DNA of 64,000 nt, taken from Chryseobacterium indicum (lineage in GTDB: Bacteria > Bacteroidota > Bacteroidia > Flavobacteriales > Weeksellaceae). Numbering within the stretch: the first letter of the stretch is position 1; each line of letters opens with the position of its first letter. Shown in pieces: positions 35,601 to 44,203 of this stretch. The stretch spans positions 2,914,001 to 2,978,000 of the forward strand of contig NZ_JACSGT010000001.1 of assembly GCF_021504595.1 (NCBI RefSeq), given 5' to 3'. A program made the translations under genes and the position numbers. The notes under the pieces are model-generated. The model saw only the letters and a list, made by a program, of their open reading frames with translations. It ran no database searches and was not told where the DNA came from.

Positions 35601-36110
35601 TTAGTTTAAATTTTGGGTTTCTCTGTATTGAATTGTTGAAGGGGCAATTCCGAAATTTTTGTTGAGAAGATGACTCATTTTAATCTCGTTAAAAGCCACT
35701 TTTATCAAAGCCTGATGATGGATGCAATGCTCAATATTGTACAAAAGTTCCCGAAAGAAATTGGTCGGAATTTCCAAAGAAATAGTTCCCACGGTTTGAT
35801 GCATTGTCAAATTTTTGTTGGGCAAATTAATGCTGAAAAGTATTTCGGAAATAATTTCTATCGCCTTTTCAGGATTCTGTTCCAGTTCCGGATTTCTCTG
35901 TCTTTCGTCATAGTTAATCTGATTCGTATGGTAAGAGTTCCGTAAAATTTCCAGAAACTCAATAATATGTCTTGTGTGACCGCCAATGGTAGAACCATCC
36001 AGAGAAGGAATACTCTGAGTGTACATTTTTGCCGAAACTTTTCTCAGTAAATTCTGTTGTTCGGTAAGGATCTCGTGTAAGATCTCATAAACCGATTGGT
36101 CTTTATTCAT
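35601..36110 (-). CDS. DinB-superfamily protein
   Basis: A 169-residue four-helix-bundle protein with conserved His residues in GGHTRHIIEF and EHCIHHQALI, the metal-site pattern of DinB-like proteins. Many members are thiol (bacillithiol or mycothiol)-dependent transferases, which fits a genome carrying bshB1, but the activity here is only inferred. It overlaps the DoxX gene by 8 bp. Confidence 0.8.
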   Translation of the reverse strand: MNKDQSVYEILHEILTEQQNLLRKVSAKMYTQSIPSLDGSTIGGHTRHIIEFLEILRNSYHTNQINYDERQRNPELEQNPEKAIEIISEILFSINLPNKNLTMHQTVGTISLEIPTNFFRELLYNIEHCIHHQALIKVAFNEIKMSHLLNKNFGIAPSTIQYRETQNLN

Positions 36111-36471
36111 ACTTTCCTTTTTTAAATTTAATTAAAAGAATCACACAAAAAACAAAAACGGTAAGTGCAAGGTAAAACAATTTTCCGCCATCGTTATTGG
36201 TATCGATTCCCAGGATGAAAATGTGTGAAGCAATTGCTCCAATCATCGTTACAAGTCCCAGAACGGCTCCCCAAAAAGTCGTTTTCGGATTCAGAATTAA
36301 GAATGCCGTAATGAGTTCCAATACTCCTGAAAAAATCCTTCCGAAAGGTTCTGCGTGGAGTTGGGAAAAAATAGCAACCGAATCCGGATGTGCTGTGAAT
36401 TTGAAAAATAAAGTCTGCAGTAAAATAATGGCAGGAATTAATCGCAGTGCCCAATTGATGTAGTTTTTCAT
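36103..36471 (-). CDS. DoxX-family membrane protein
   Basis: A 122-residue protein with four predicted membrane helices (about 7-24, 42-62, 66-90 and 97-116) and the DoxX-type LLQTLFFKFTAHPDSVAIF loop and GVLELITAFLIL. DoxX-like proteins are linked to thiol/oxidative-stress or quinone functions in other bacteria. It overlaps the upstream nucleotidyltransferase-like gene by 4 bp. Confidence 0.82.
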   Translation of the reverse strand: MKNYINWALRLIPAIILLQTLFFKFTAHPDSVAIFSQLHAEPFGRIFSGVLELITAFLILNPKTTFWGAVLGLVTMIGAIASHIFILGIDTNNDGGKLFYLALTVFVFCVILLIKFKKGKYE

Positions 36472-36959
36472 AAATGTATTTTTAAATTGTTTAATTCTTT
36501 CAGGTCGTTGTTTCTTTTTAATAATAATGTTTTGTAAGCAATAATATCCTCTAATGACTGTGTCCTGATGATTCTGTTTTCAAAAACTGCAGTTCCAGAA
36601 TTTTCAATATCAGATTCTATTTTAAAATCAGGTTTAATGTAAAAATCTTCAATGGCATTGATGTCTATGTCTACACCATAGATTTTAAGTTGTAAAAGCC
36701 ATATTTCAAATTCTTCATCAACATACCTGTGAATAGGTTTTGTGATGAAATTTTTAAAACTCTTCTGTAATTCATATAGTGATTCTAAAGTAACTTCAAT
36801 ATCAAGATCCTGCAGTTTCCAACGCGATCCGAATAAATTCCCGGAAAAACCACCTGTAAATCTGTAAAGGATGGTATTGCTTTCAAAATAATCTACAAAA
36901 AGATGAATAACTCTGGAATGTGCCGCTGAGATAATTTTGCGGTCTGTTTCTGCCGTCAT
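36468..36959 (-). CDS. Nucleotidyltransferase-fold protein, uncharacterised
   Basis: The start at 36959 is chosen because its ATG overlaps the stop of the DM13 gene (TAATG), a coupling arrangement; an upstream ATG (37007) lies inside that gene. The 163-residue protein contains FTGGFSGNLFGSRWKLQDLDIEV, which has the GGxS and DxD pattern of nucleotidyltransferases, a later GVDIDINAIEDFYI, and a helical end (SLEDIIAYKTLLLKRNNDLKEL) like minimal AbiEii/MNT-type nucleotidyltransferases. No partner of a toxin-antitoxin pair is nearby. Function unknown. Confidence 0.65.
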   Translation of the reverse strand: MTAETDRKIISAAHSRVIHLFVDYFESNTILYRFTGGFSGNLFGSRWKLQDLDIEVTLESLYELQKSFKNFITKPIHRYVDEEFEIWLLQLKIYGVDIDINAIEDFYIKPDFKIESDIENSGTAVFENRIIRTQSLEDIIAYKTLLLKRNNDLKELNNLKIHL

Positions 36960-37384
36960 TATTTCTGAAGCAAAGCGTAAGAGAACAAATGGTTGTATTG
37001 TTGGCAATGAACAACAGCGTATTTGTATTCCTCAAAATTGACTGTACTCGTGAACGTGTAATTTTGTCCGCCATTTACCGATTTTAGTTTTCCCAAAGAA
37101 ATAAATTGCGAAGGTTGCTGCTCTTTGCTTACATAAACGTATAGATCCGGACCATTGCTTACTGTGAATTTATCATCGAAAACTAAAGTATACGTTCCAT
37201 TTTTCTCGTAGATTTCTGCTTTTCCGTTCACATTATTTCCATAAGGACCCTGCATAAAATTTCCGGAATATTTTAAGACCGAATTTTCGGGAGCCATTTC
37301 CATCAAGTCTTCCGTAGAAGTATTTTCTCTGATGCAGGAAACTAAAAACAGGGATGATAATAGTAATGTAATAAATGTTTTCAT
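36959..37384 (-). CDS. DM13-domain lipoprotein
   Basis: A 141-residue lipoprotein (lipobox LVSC, Cys17) with a C-terminal DM13 domain: KAEIYEKNGTYTLVFDDKFTVSNGPDLYVYVS and a conserved Cys in AVVHCQQYNHLF. DM13 domains are predicted redox or metal-binding folds. It lies 4 bp after the YHS gene, and the two probably work in the same periplasmic process. Confidence 0.85.
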   Translation of the reverse strand: MKTFITLLLSSLFLVSCIRENTSTEDLMEMAPENSVLKYSGNFMQGPYGNNVNGKAEIYEKNGTYTLVFDDKFTVSNGPDLYVYVSKEQQPSQFISLGKLKSVNGGQNYTFTSTVNFEEYKYAVVHCQQYNHLFSYALLQK

Positions 37385-37388
37385 AGTC

Positions 37389-37841
37389 TTATTTTGTAGT
37401 TAATTTTTTCCAGTTGAGATCAGCCTGTTTTTTAAGTTTGTCTTCGTTTTTATTCCAGGAATTGAGTGTATTATTGAATAGCTTATTATAGAAGAGATAG
37501 GTTTTGCCATCAATAACTTTGAAGGTAGTTGGATTAATCTCCACTTTTTCGCCATCATCTCCCATTGCAAAAGCACACCAACCGCCGTAAACAGGTTCGT
37601 ATTTTGCGGGATCTTTTTTCAGGAGTTCTTTATTTTTTTCCGAAGAAGTATAATAAATGGCTCCGTTTATATTGACCGCAAATTCTTTTTTCCCTTTTAC
37701 CGCTTTTTTCTGTTCGATGTAGGAAACGGGATCATACCCCTGAATTGCCAGTTTGTTTTCTAAATTTCTGTGTTCTGCTTTTTGGGAAAATGCCAAAAAA
37801 GGAAGCAGAAATACGAGAACGAGCGTGATTGTATTTTTCAT
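37389..37841 (-). CDS. Secreted YHS-domain protein
   Basis: The start at 37841 begins a signal peptide (MKNTITLVLVFLLPFLAFSQ); the open frame continues 57 codons upstream without coding features. The YHS-like domain runs IQGYDPVSYI to PVYGGWCAFAMGDD with one cysteine. YHS domains are associated with metal binding. First gene of a seven-gene packed operon (YHS, DM13, nucleotidyltransferase, DoxX, DinB, NRDE, ATP-grasp) with overlaps or gaps of a few bases. Confidence 0.87.
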   Translation of the reverse strand: MKNTITLVLVFLLPFLAFSQKAEHRNLENKLAIQGYDPVSYIEQKKAVKGKKEFAVNINGAIYYTSSEKNKELLKKDPAKYEPVYGGWCAFAMGDDGEKVEINPTTFKVIDGKTYLFYNKLFNNTLNSWNKNEDKLKKQADLNWKKLTTK

Positions 37842-38018
37842 ATCAAATGTTTTTATTTTTATTGTTTGTTTTTGTTGACGATTTGCAGCCCGACTTGAGC
37901 GGAAATCCTTTTTGCTGCTGGAAATGCTTTGGCAAAAAGATTGGGAGCGGAAGGCGGAAATTGCTGCCATAAAAAATAATAAATGCAATTCGGCGTAGCC
38001 AAAAGCTGCCATAAAAAA

Positions 38019-38981
38019 TTAAAGTTGTTTTAAAATATCCTCAAGTGAAGCTCTTTCTTTGTAATCGGGATTGAAATGTCTCCAGATGATTTTTTGATTT
38101 TCATCTAAAATATAGGTCGCAGAAACGGGCAGTCTTCCGGAATCATCGGAACGACTTTTCTTAAAATCGTCTCCCAATCGGTTTTCGTAGAAATCGAGCG
38201 TTTTTTTCTCGGATGTATACAGAACGTCAAAAAGTTCTGCGATTTTGTAGTTTTCATCATACAAAACGGAATACACGGTTTTGGTTTTGCTGATAGTTTT
38301 TGCGATAAACTCAGGTTTTTCGGGAGAAATAATGACCAGTCTTGTGTTTTTTGACTGTAATTCGGGAGCAAGATTTTGTAGGCTTTCAACATATTTATTA
38401 CAATACGGACACCATTGTCCACGAATGAAAACCACCACGGTTTTCTTTTTTTCCTGAGACAGAGAAAATGTTTTTTCAAACTGATCTTTTGCTGTAAAGT
38501 TGGGAATCGTTTCACCTACCATTTTGCCCTTCACTTCGCTGATTGTCGGCGTTTTTTTGTCTGAATTTCTTTTCTCTGTAACCGACTTTCCGATATTTAA
38601 AAATTGTGTAGCGTTGTAATATCCATATTCGTACTGCACCAGTTCGCCGTTCTGGTCTAAGAAAAGAAAGGAAGGATAATTAACGATTTTAAATTTTTTG
38701 GCAAGTTCTGTTCCTTCTTTTTCGGCATCAATATAAAGGCTGATGAAATTTTTATTGAAAAATTCTCCCAGTTCAGGATTCGGGAACGTATTCTTTTTCA
38801 TTAGTTTACAGGGACCACACCAAGTCGTGTACAGATCGATGAAGATGAGTTTGTTTTCCTGTTGTGCCAGTTTTTTGGCTTCTTCTAAATTTTTAGTCTG
38901 AAATTGAATTCCGGTTTTGCTTTGTGCATTGAACGAAATGGCAACTAAGAAAAAGAACGTATAAATTATTTTGGTGAACAT
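38019..38981 (-). CDS. Periplasmic thioredoxin-peroxiredoxin fusion protein
   Basis: A 320-residue protein with signal peptide (ending F-N-A-Q) and two redox domains. The first is thioredoxin-like with YTTWCGPCKLMKK near residues 51-63. The second (about 155-320) is an AhpC/TSA-type redoxin with FIRGQWCPYCNKYVESL in place of the usual single peroxidatic Cys. Inferred: a periplasmic disulfide reductase or peroxidase that could be recycled by DsbD at 31.7-33.8 kb. The gene is 177 bp upstream of the YHS gene. Confidence 0.82.
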   Translation of the reverse strand: MFTKIIYTFFFLVAISFNAQSKTGIQFQTKNLEEAKKLAQQENKLIFIDLYTTWCGPCKLMKKNTFPNPELGEFFNKNFISLYIDAEKEGTELAKKFKIVNYPSFLFLDQNGELVQYEYGYYNATQFLNIGKSVTEKRNSDKKTPTISEVKGKMVGETIPNFTAKDQFEKTFSLSQEKKKTVVVFIRGQWCPYCNKYVESLQNLAPELQSKNTRLVIISPEKPEFIAKTISKTKTVYSVLYDENYKIAELFDVLYTSEKKTLDFYENRLGDDFKKSRSDDSGRLPVSATYILDENQKIIWRHFNPDYKERASLEDILKQL

Positions 38982-39017
38982 AAGATAAAGTATTTACTAT
39001 GAAGTTCCCAAAAGCAG

Positions 39018-39048
39018 AAAAAATCACCCGGCGAAAAGGTGATTTTTT
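39018..39048 (-). terminator. Intrinsic terminator of the tilS-sigma factor operon
   Basis: A perfect 11-bp stem (39018-39028 with 39038-39048) with A-run and T-run sits 33 bp past the sigma-factor stop. Confidence 0.85.
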
Positions 39049-39080
39049 AATTATTTTATTTAAAGTATTGATAATCAGTT

Positions 39081-39635
39081 TTAAAAATTATCGTCTTTTT
39101 TTATTTTCCGGATTTGTTCCACACATTTATGCTTTTGATTTTGTGCATTATGCTTGGTGGAATACTTGTATTTTTCCTGTATTTCTTCCATATTTTTATT
39201 CTTCATAAAAATATCGTGGATGAGGTTTTGGCAGTGCGAAGAAATTTTATTGATGTAATCATTAAGTTTATCATAATAATCTCGTTCGTTTTCTATTGCC
39301 TGGTTGATCTCTTCTTTGTTTTCAAAATAATAGCTTTCGTGCATTTCCACAAAAAAGTTTCGGTTGCGCAATTTTTTCAGCCAAAGGTTTTTGGAAATTC
39401 CGGTAACGTAGTTCGCAAGACAAGTGTAGGCTTTGAAATCGTCATCATATAATTTTTCGTATAAAATAATTAAAGCGTCCTGAAAAACATCTTCTGCATC
39501 TTCAGAATTTCCTTTGTTGGAAAGAACAAATTTTCTGGTGTAGCCGAAATATTTCCGGTACAGAACGCCAAAAGCAACATTGTTGTCTTCTTGGAAATCT
39601 TCGATGGCTAAAGCATTTGTTTTTCTTTTATTCAT
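39081..39635 (-). CDS. ECF-type RNA polymerase sigma factor
   Basis: A 184-residue sigma-70-family protein. Region 2 is clear: NVAFGVLYRKYFGYTRKF, then AEDVFQDALIILYEKL. A region-4-like helical C-terminus follows (SSHCQNLIHDIFMKNKNMEEIQEKYKYS) but is less conserved than in most ECF factors. No anti-sigma factor is adjacent. It overlaps tilS by four bases, so the sigma factor is probably translated together with tilS. Confidence 0.82.
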   Translation of the reverse strand: MNKRKTNALAIEDFQEDNNVAFGVLYRKYFGYTRKFVLSNKGNSEDAEDVFQDALIILYEKLYDDDFKAYTCLANYVTGISKNLWLKKLRNRNFFVEMHESYYFENKEEINQAIENERDYYDKLNDYINKISSHCQNLIHDIFMKNKNMEEIQEKYKYSTKHNAQNQKHKCVEQIRKIKKDDNF

Positions 39636-40954
39636 CGTATCTTCAGTGTTTTTTTTGTGTCTTTGGTTGCAATAAAATTTCTATCCTGCCGGAAAGGAAT
39701 AATTCCGAGTACGGAATCTTCGCGATCGGTAAGAAGCCAGATTTTTTGCCTTGCTAAAATAGATATTTTTTCGTCCCTAAAAAACTTAGAAACTTTCTTT
39801 TTTCCTGAGAATCCCGCGGGAAAAAATTCATCACCGTCCTTCTGTTTTCTTAAACGCAGTGGGAAACGAATTTTCTGAGCATCAAATTCCCACTCAAAAC
39901 TTTTATTGATTTGCTCAATTTCAATGATGTTTTCGAGATTAAAGGTAATTTGGTTTTCAGAAAAATCAAAATTTTCCATCAGAAGAATTTCATCATCATT
40001 TTGCTCTTCAGGTTTCCATTCTCCGTTTTCCATTTTTTTGCTTATAACCAGTTCGTCATAATTGACGATTAGTCGATAGTCATTTGAAAAAAAAGAGCTT
40101 CCGTTTTCAGCTTTAAAAATTTTCGGAATTTCTTCTTCCTGATTGAAACCATATTTTTTTAAAATCTCAAATTTTACAAAATCACTTTCTACATTCAGCT
40201 TGTTTTTAGATAAAACTTTATATTCTTTGTTAATAACCGAAATCCTGTTTTCGATCTCCTGAATCTGCTGCTGAACAAAATCTTTGGTCTGATTTAAATA
40301 AGAAATACTTTTTCTGAAATTTTCCAGAAAATGATCGTTGGTTTCCAGAAGTTTCGGAACAATTTCGTTTCGGATTTTATTTCTTAAATAATCATTTTTC
40401 TTATTAGACAGATCTTCACGATATTCAATATTATTTTCTTCTGCGAATTCGTAGATTTCTTCTTTTGTGAAATTTAAAAGAGGTCTTAAAATATGATTGT
40501 CGTTTGCCGGAATTCCGCTCAGACCATTAATTCCGGCTGCTTTCGAAAGATTAATGATGAAAGTTTCCAGTTGATCGTTCAGATGATGCGCCGTGACAAG
40601 AAATTCCAGATTTTCTTCTCTTTGAACATTTCTGAAGAATTCATACCGCAGTTCTCTAGCCCAAAGCTGAATAGAATGTTCCGGCTTCTGATCTTTTTCT
40701 GAAACTTTATATAAATGAAATTTAACATCGTTTTTCTCACAAAAACCCTCCACCGTTTTCTGGTCAAGATCCGAGTCTTCTCCCCGAAGTTTATAATTGA
40801 TGTGGGCAATCTGAAAACGAACGGCTAAGTCCTTAAAACAGTGTGCTAAAACCATAGAATCTGCGCCGCCGCTCACCGCAAGAAGATAGCTTCGGTTTTC
40901 GGGGGTGTCAACAATATTTTTGAGCTGATTTTTAAAGTGGTCTAGGTTCAGCAT
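39632..40954 (-). CDS. tilS: tRNA(Ile)-lysidine synthase
   Basis: A 440-residue enzyme that converts C34 of tRNA-Ile(CAU) to lysidine, needed to decode AUA. The PP-loop motif YLLAVSGGADSMVLA is near the N-terminus, followed by KLRGEDSDLD and HLNDQLETFI; the C-terminal substrate-binding domain (GDEFFPAGFSGKKKVSKFFRDEKI) is present. A TATCTTTG box at 40978-40985 on the minus strand is a likely -7 element. Divergent from the OmpA-family gene. Confidence 0.95.
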   Translation of the reverse strand: MLNLDHFKNQLKNIVDTPENRSYLLAVSGGADSMVLAHCFKDLAVRFQIAHINYKLRGEDSDLDQKTVEGFCEKNDVKFHLYKVSEKDQKPEHSIQLWARELRYEFFRNVQREENLEFLVTAHHLNDQLETFIINLSKAAGINGLSGIPANDNHILRPLLNFTKEEIYEFAEENNIEYREDLSNKKNDYLRNKIRNEIVPKLLETNDHFLENFRKSISYLNQTKDFVQQQIQEIENRISVINKEYKVLSKNKLNVESDFVKFEILKKYGFNQEEEIPKIFKAENGSSFFSNDYRLIVNYDELVISKKMENGEWKPEEQNDDEILLMENFDFSENQITFNLENIIEIEQINKSFEWEFDAQKIRFPLRLRKQKDGDEFFPAGFSGKKKVSKFFRDEKISILARQKIWLLTDREDSVLGIIPFRQDRNFIATKDTKKTLKIR

Positions 40955-41041
40955 GGATCTCCGGAATTTCTTTTATGCAAAGATAATTCATATAATTAAA
41001 ATGAATTTCGTTACCTTTGGTTCGTCTAAAAATGATTATTT

Positions 41042-41875
41042 ATGAAAATTTTTAAAATTTTAGCAGTATCTGCAATGGTGTTGGGAATGACATCTTGTAT
41101 CAGCAAAAAGCAGTATGATGCGTTAAGCTCAAATTACAAGCAATGTATTGAAAACGTAGGTGAAAGACAGAGAGAAATTCAGGAACTGAAGTCTCAGAAT
41201 TCAGCTTTGGCAAGTGAAAATAATTTATTGAAAAGTCAGCATGATGCTTTGAAATCTTCATTAGATGCGTGTCTTTCGAACTCAGGGAAAAGCTCTGCGA
41301 ATATCGACAAGCTGGTTGGAGAAATCAACGCGTCAAACTCTTATATCAAACAGCTGATCTCAAGCAATGCAAAAAACGACAGTTTGAATTTGGCATTATC
41401 CAACAAGCTGAAAAGATCATTGGATAACGTAGCAGACAGCGATGTTCAGGTGAAAGTTCTGAAAGGGGTGGTAATGATATCACTTTCAGACAAAATGTTG
41501 TACAAAACAGGAGATTACAACGTTTTACCTGCAGCTCAGGAAGTGTTAGGAAAAGTAGCTAAAGTAATCAACGATTACGATAAATATTCTGTTCTTATCG
41601 AAGGAAATACAGATAACGCTCCTTTAAGCTCTCCGAATTTACCAAAAGACAACTGGGATCTTTCTGCTTTAAGAGGAACGGCAGTTGCTAAAGTTCTTCA
41701 GACTCAGTTTGGAGTAGATCCTGCAAGAATTACAGCGGGTGGACGTTCCGAATACAATCCTAAAGCGACTAACATGAGCGTTTCGGGAAGAGCGGAAAAC
41801 AGAAGAACAGAGATCATCATTATGCCTAAGCTTGATGAATTTATGAAACTTATGGATATTACTCCTAAGAAATAA
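41042..41875 (+). CDS. OmpA-family outer-membrane lipoprotein
   Basis: A 277-residue lipoprotein (lipobox MTSC, Cys19) with a coiled-coil middle (about residues 25-120: GERQREIQELKSQNSALASE) and a C-terminal OmpA peptidoglycan-binding domain (LIEGNTDNAPL, DLSALRGTAVAKVL, GRAENRRTEIIIMP). Inferred: anchors the outer membrane to peptidoglycan. A TACCTTTG box at 41012-41019 is a likely -7 element. Ends in a strong terminator. Confidence 0.93.
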   Translation: MKIFKILAVSAMVLGMTSCISKKQYDALSSNYKQCIENVGERQREIQELKSQNSALASENNLLKSQHDALKSSLDACLSNSGKSSANIDKLVGEINASNSYIKQLISSNAKNDSLNLALSNKLKRSLDNVADSDVQVKVLKGVVMISLSDKMLYKTGDYNVLPAAQEVLGKVAKVINDYDKYSVLIEGNTDNAPLSSPNLPKDNWDLSALRGTAVAKVLQTQFGVDPARITAGGRSEYNPKATNMSVSGRAENRRTEIIIMPKLDEFMKLMDITPKK

Positions 41876-41897
41876 TTTAAGATCAACATTCAGTTAT

Positions 41898-41935
41898 AAA
41901 AACAAATCCCGAATTGATTCGGGATTTGTTTTTTT
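41898..41935 (+). terminator. Strong intrinsic terminator of the OmpA-family gene
   Basis: A long stem (AACAAATCCCGAAT with ATTCGGGATTTGTT) around a 2-nt loop with a following T-run, 23 bp past the stop. Confidence 0.9.
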
Positions 41936-41943
41936 GAGATAAA

Positions 41944-42099
41944 TCAAATTAGTTCTTCTTTTTTCAGCAAAGAAATAATTTTTTGAAAAAATGAATTGGA
42001 TATTTCCGGTTTAGTTTTTTTAGAAAAAGAATCCACAGTGCTTTTAGGCACTGTAGTCTTCCGATTTCTCTGGTTAATTTGTTTTTTCCCTGCAAGCAT
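41944..42099 (-). CDS. Possible small basic protein (51 aa)
   Basis: A 51-codon open frame with ATG at 42099 and TGA at 41944, rich in Lys/Arg/Ser (starts MLAGKKQINQRNRKTTVPKS and ends SLLKKEEL-I). It fills the gap between the OmpA-family terminator and the O-methyltransferase. I recognise no family and see no clear promoter. A short inverted repeat (ACAGTGC with GCACTGT) lies within it. It may be a real small gene or chance. Confidence 0.35.
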   Translation of the reverse strand: MLAGKKQINQRNRKTTVPKSTVDSFSKKTKPEISNSFFQKIISLLKKEELI

Positions 42100-42270
42100 T
42101 ATACCGTGTGTTTTTACCCTTCAATGCAAAGTTATGCTTATTCCGAGATGAGACCATCCGTATTTTTACGGTAATTGCCATGGGGATTTTCCCATGTCTT
42201 CAGAATCTTCAGGATTGTTCCTGCTTTTTTGTTATATTTAAGTAAATTTGACGGAACTAAAATTTGCAGC

Positions 42271-42918
42271 ATGAGCTTTTTTGAAGAAAAACTTCCTGAA
42301 ATGGACAGGTATCTGGAAACACACGCTTCATCGGAACCTGAAATTCTGAGAAAACTAAGAAGGGAAACATATCAGAAAACCACACAGCCACACATGATTT
42401 CCGGTTATCAGCAGGGAAGACTGTTAACCATTATTTCGCAGATGATGCGCCCTGAAAATATTCTGGAAATAGGGACTTTTACCGGCTATGCAACGCTTTG
42501 TCTGGCAACGGGAATGGCGAAAGACGGAAAAATTACTACTTTGGATGTGAATGAAGATTTAGCGTACCTTCCAAAAAAGTATTTCGCGGAAAGCGAGTAT
42601 GCTTCTCAGATTCATTTTAAGCTTCAGGATGCAAAAGAATTTTTAAGAGAAACCGATGAGGTTTTTGATCTGGTTTTCATTGATGCCGACAAAGAAAATT
42701 ATGCAGAATATTTCAGATTAATAAAGCCAAGAACAAAATCGGGCTCGGTAGTAATGTTTGATAATGTTCTCTGGTACGGAAAAGTATTGGAAGAAAATCC
42801 GAAACAGAAATCTACGCAGGTCATTAAGGAACTGAATGATTTGATTGCAAAAGATGATGATTTTGAAAATCTTATTTTACCTTTGCGTGACGGGCTGAAC
42901 TTTTTACGCAGAAAGTAA
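42271..42918 (+). CDS. Class I SAM-dependent O-methyltransferase
   Basis: The start at 42271 (MSFFEEKLPEMDRYLE) matches the family; the frame extends 32 codons upstream into non-coding sequence. The 215-residue protein has the CCoAOMT-type O-methyltransferase layout: ILEIGTFTGYATLCLA (SAM loop), KITTLDVNED, FDLVFIDADKENYAEYF (metal/catalytic Asp) and MFDNVLWYG. Acts on a small catechol-like or unknown acceptor. A TAAATTTG box at 42243-42250 may be the -7 element. Confidence 0.88.
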   Translation: MSFFEEKLPEMDRYLETHASSEPEILRKLRRETYQKTTQPHMISGYQQGRLLTIISQMMRPENILEIGTFTGYATLCLATGMAKDGKITTLDVNEDLAYLPKKYFAESEYASQIHFKLQDAKEFLRETDEVFDLVFIDADKENYAEYFRLIKPRTKSGSVVMFDNVLWYGKVLEENPKQKSTQVIKELNDLIAKDDDFENLILPLRDGLNFLRRK

Positions 42919-43000
42919 TTTGAGGTTGAGTGAAGGTGAAGATTTTACAGCGTATTTTCTCAATCTGAACTAAGTCTTAACCTTTTAATTGAAAAAATAA

Positions 43001-43717
43001 ATGGATAAAGGAATTTGTGTTGTTACGGTAGCTCCCGTTCGTGCAGAAGGTTCGGACAGGGCAGAAATTGTTACGGAAATATTGTTTGGGGAAAGTGCAG
43101 ATATTCTGGAAGTGAATAAAAACTGGACCAGAATAAAGATGCATTATGACGGCTATGAAGGATGGATGGATACGAAGCAGTTGAAACCTGTAACAGACGA
43201 ATATCTGGCTAAAAGAAAAGTAACCGTTGTAACTGAAGATTTCTCTTCTGTTTTAATGAACGACGGTAAAACGCTTCTTTCCATGGGTTCTGAAGTTGAA
43301 TTTCCTGCGGTAGCATCAAGAAGAAGTCACGACGTGCGAGAAAGTATTGCTTTAACGGCAAAAGAATTTCTGAACGTTCCGTATTTGTGGGGTGGTAAAA
43401 GTTTTTTTGCGGTAGACTGTTCAGGTTTTACTCAGTTGGTTTACAAAATTCATGAGATAAAATTACCTAGAGACGCTTCGCAGCAGGTTGAAGTGGGAGA
43501 ATCATTAAGCTTTGTTGAAGAAAGTCAGCCTGGAGATCTTGCGTTTTTCGAAAATCCGGAGGGAAAGATTATCCACGTCGGAATTATGCTGGATAACCAG
43601 AGAATTATTCATGCTTCCGGAAAAGTAAGAATCGATACGCTGGATTCTACAGGGATTTTCAATAAAGAAATGAACAAACATACCCATAAACTGAGAGTAA
43701 TAAAAAGTTTGCTTTAA
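43001..43717 (+). CDS. NlpC/P60-family cell-wall peptidase with SH3 domain
   Basis: A 238-residue protein with an N-terminal bacterial SH3-like domain (about 5-65: GYEGWMDTKQL) and a C-terminal NlpC/P60 (C40) catalytic domain: Cys140 in VDCSGF, catalytic His in IIHVGIM and a following HASG. Such enzymes cleave peptidoglycan stem peptides. No signal peptide is obvious. First gene of an operon leading to waaA. Confidence 0.9.
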   Translation: MDKGICVVTVAPVRAEGSDRAEIVTEILFGESADILEVNKNWTRIKMHYDGYEGWMDTKQLKPVTDEYLAKRKVTVVTEDFSSVLMNDGKTLLSMGSEVEFPAVASRRSHDVRESIALTAKEFLNVPYLWGGKSFFAVDCSGFTQLVYKIHEIKLPRDASQQVEVGESLSFVEESQPGDLAFFENPEGKIIHVGIMLDNQRIIHASGKVRIDTLDSTGIFNKEMNKHTHKLRVIKSLL

Positions 43718-43735
43718 TTTAAAAATCTGTCTGAA

Positions 43736-44203
43736 ATGGAAAATATTCTCTTTACGGTTTTTGATATTTTTAATTTCGGACTGCTTGTTTTTTTGTGGTG
43801 GTTTACGGTGAAACATTATAAATCACTGCCTCAGATTATACCCATTCATTTTGATTTTGACGGAAAAGCGGATAATTTCGGGAGTAAGAAATATGCCTTT
43901 CTAATGCCTGTCGTTTTAACCGGACTTTACTTCTTATTTGCTTTTATTGTGAGAGATCCGGAATCTGCTAACTATCCTGTTAAAATTACTGAAGAAAATC
44001 AGGATGCCCAGTTCATGATCATGGAAATTTTTATCAGATGGCTGTTCATGATGATCACATTGCTATTTTTAAACAGTCAGGATTATATGTTCCGGTATTC
44101 TGTTGATGAAAACGTAAAACCAAGAGTCCCGATGTCTTCGGCAATCTTTTCGGTGATTGGAAGTTTAATTATTTTGTTCGTTTTTGTAGGTATTTTCAAA
44201 TGA
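43736..44203 (+). CDS. DUF1648 membrane protein
   Basis: A 155-residue membrane protein with a helix at about 7-24, the LPQIIPIHFDFDGKADNFGSK motif characteristic of DUF1648, and further helices at about 55-72, 100-120 and 132-154. Function unknown. It overlaps the downstream cupin gene by 4 bp. Confidence 0.85.
   Translation: MENILFTVFDIFNFGLLVFLWWFTVKHYKSLPQIIPIHFDFDGKADNFGSKKYAFLMPVVLTGLYFLFAFIVRDPESANYPVKITEENQDAQFMIMEIFIRWLFMMITLLFLNSQDYMFRYSVDENVKPRVPMSSAIFSVIGSLIILFVFVGIFK

Noticed and set aside
36468..36959. AbiEii/MNT toxin-antitoxin system
   Set aside because: No HEPN or AbiEi-like partner lies beside it; neighbours are redox-type genes.
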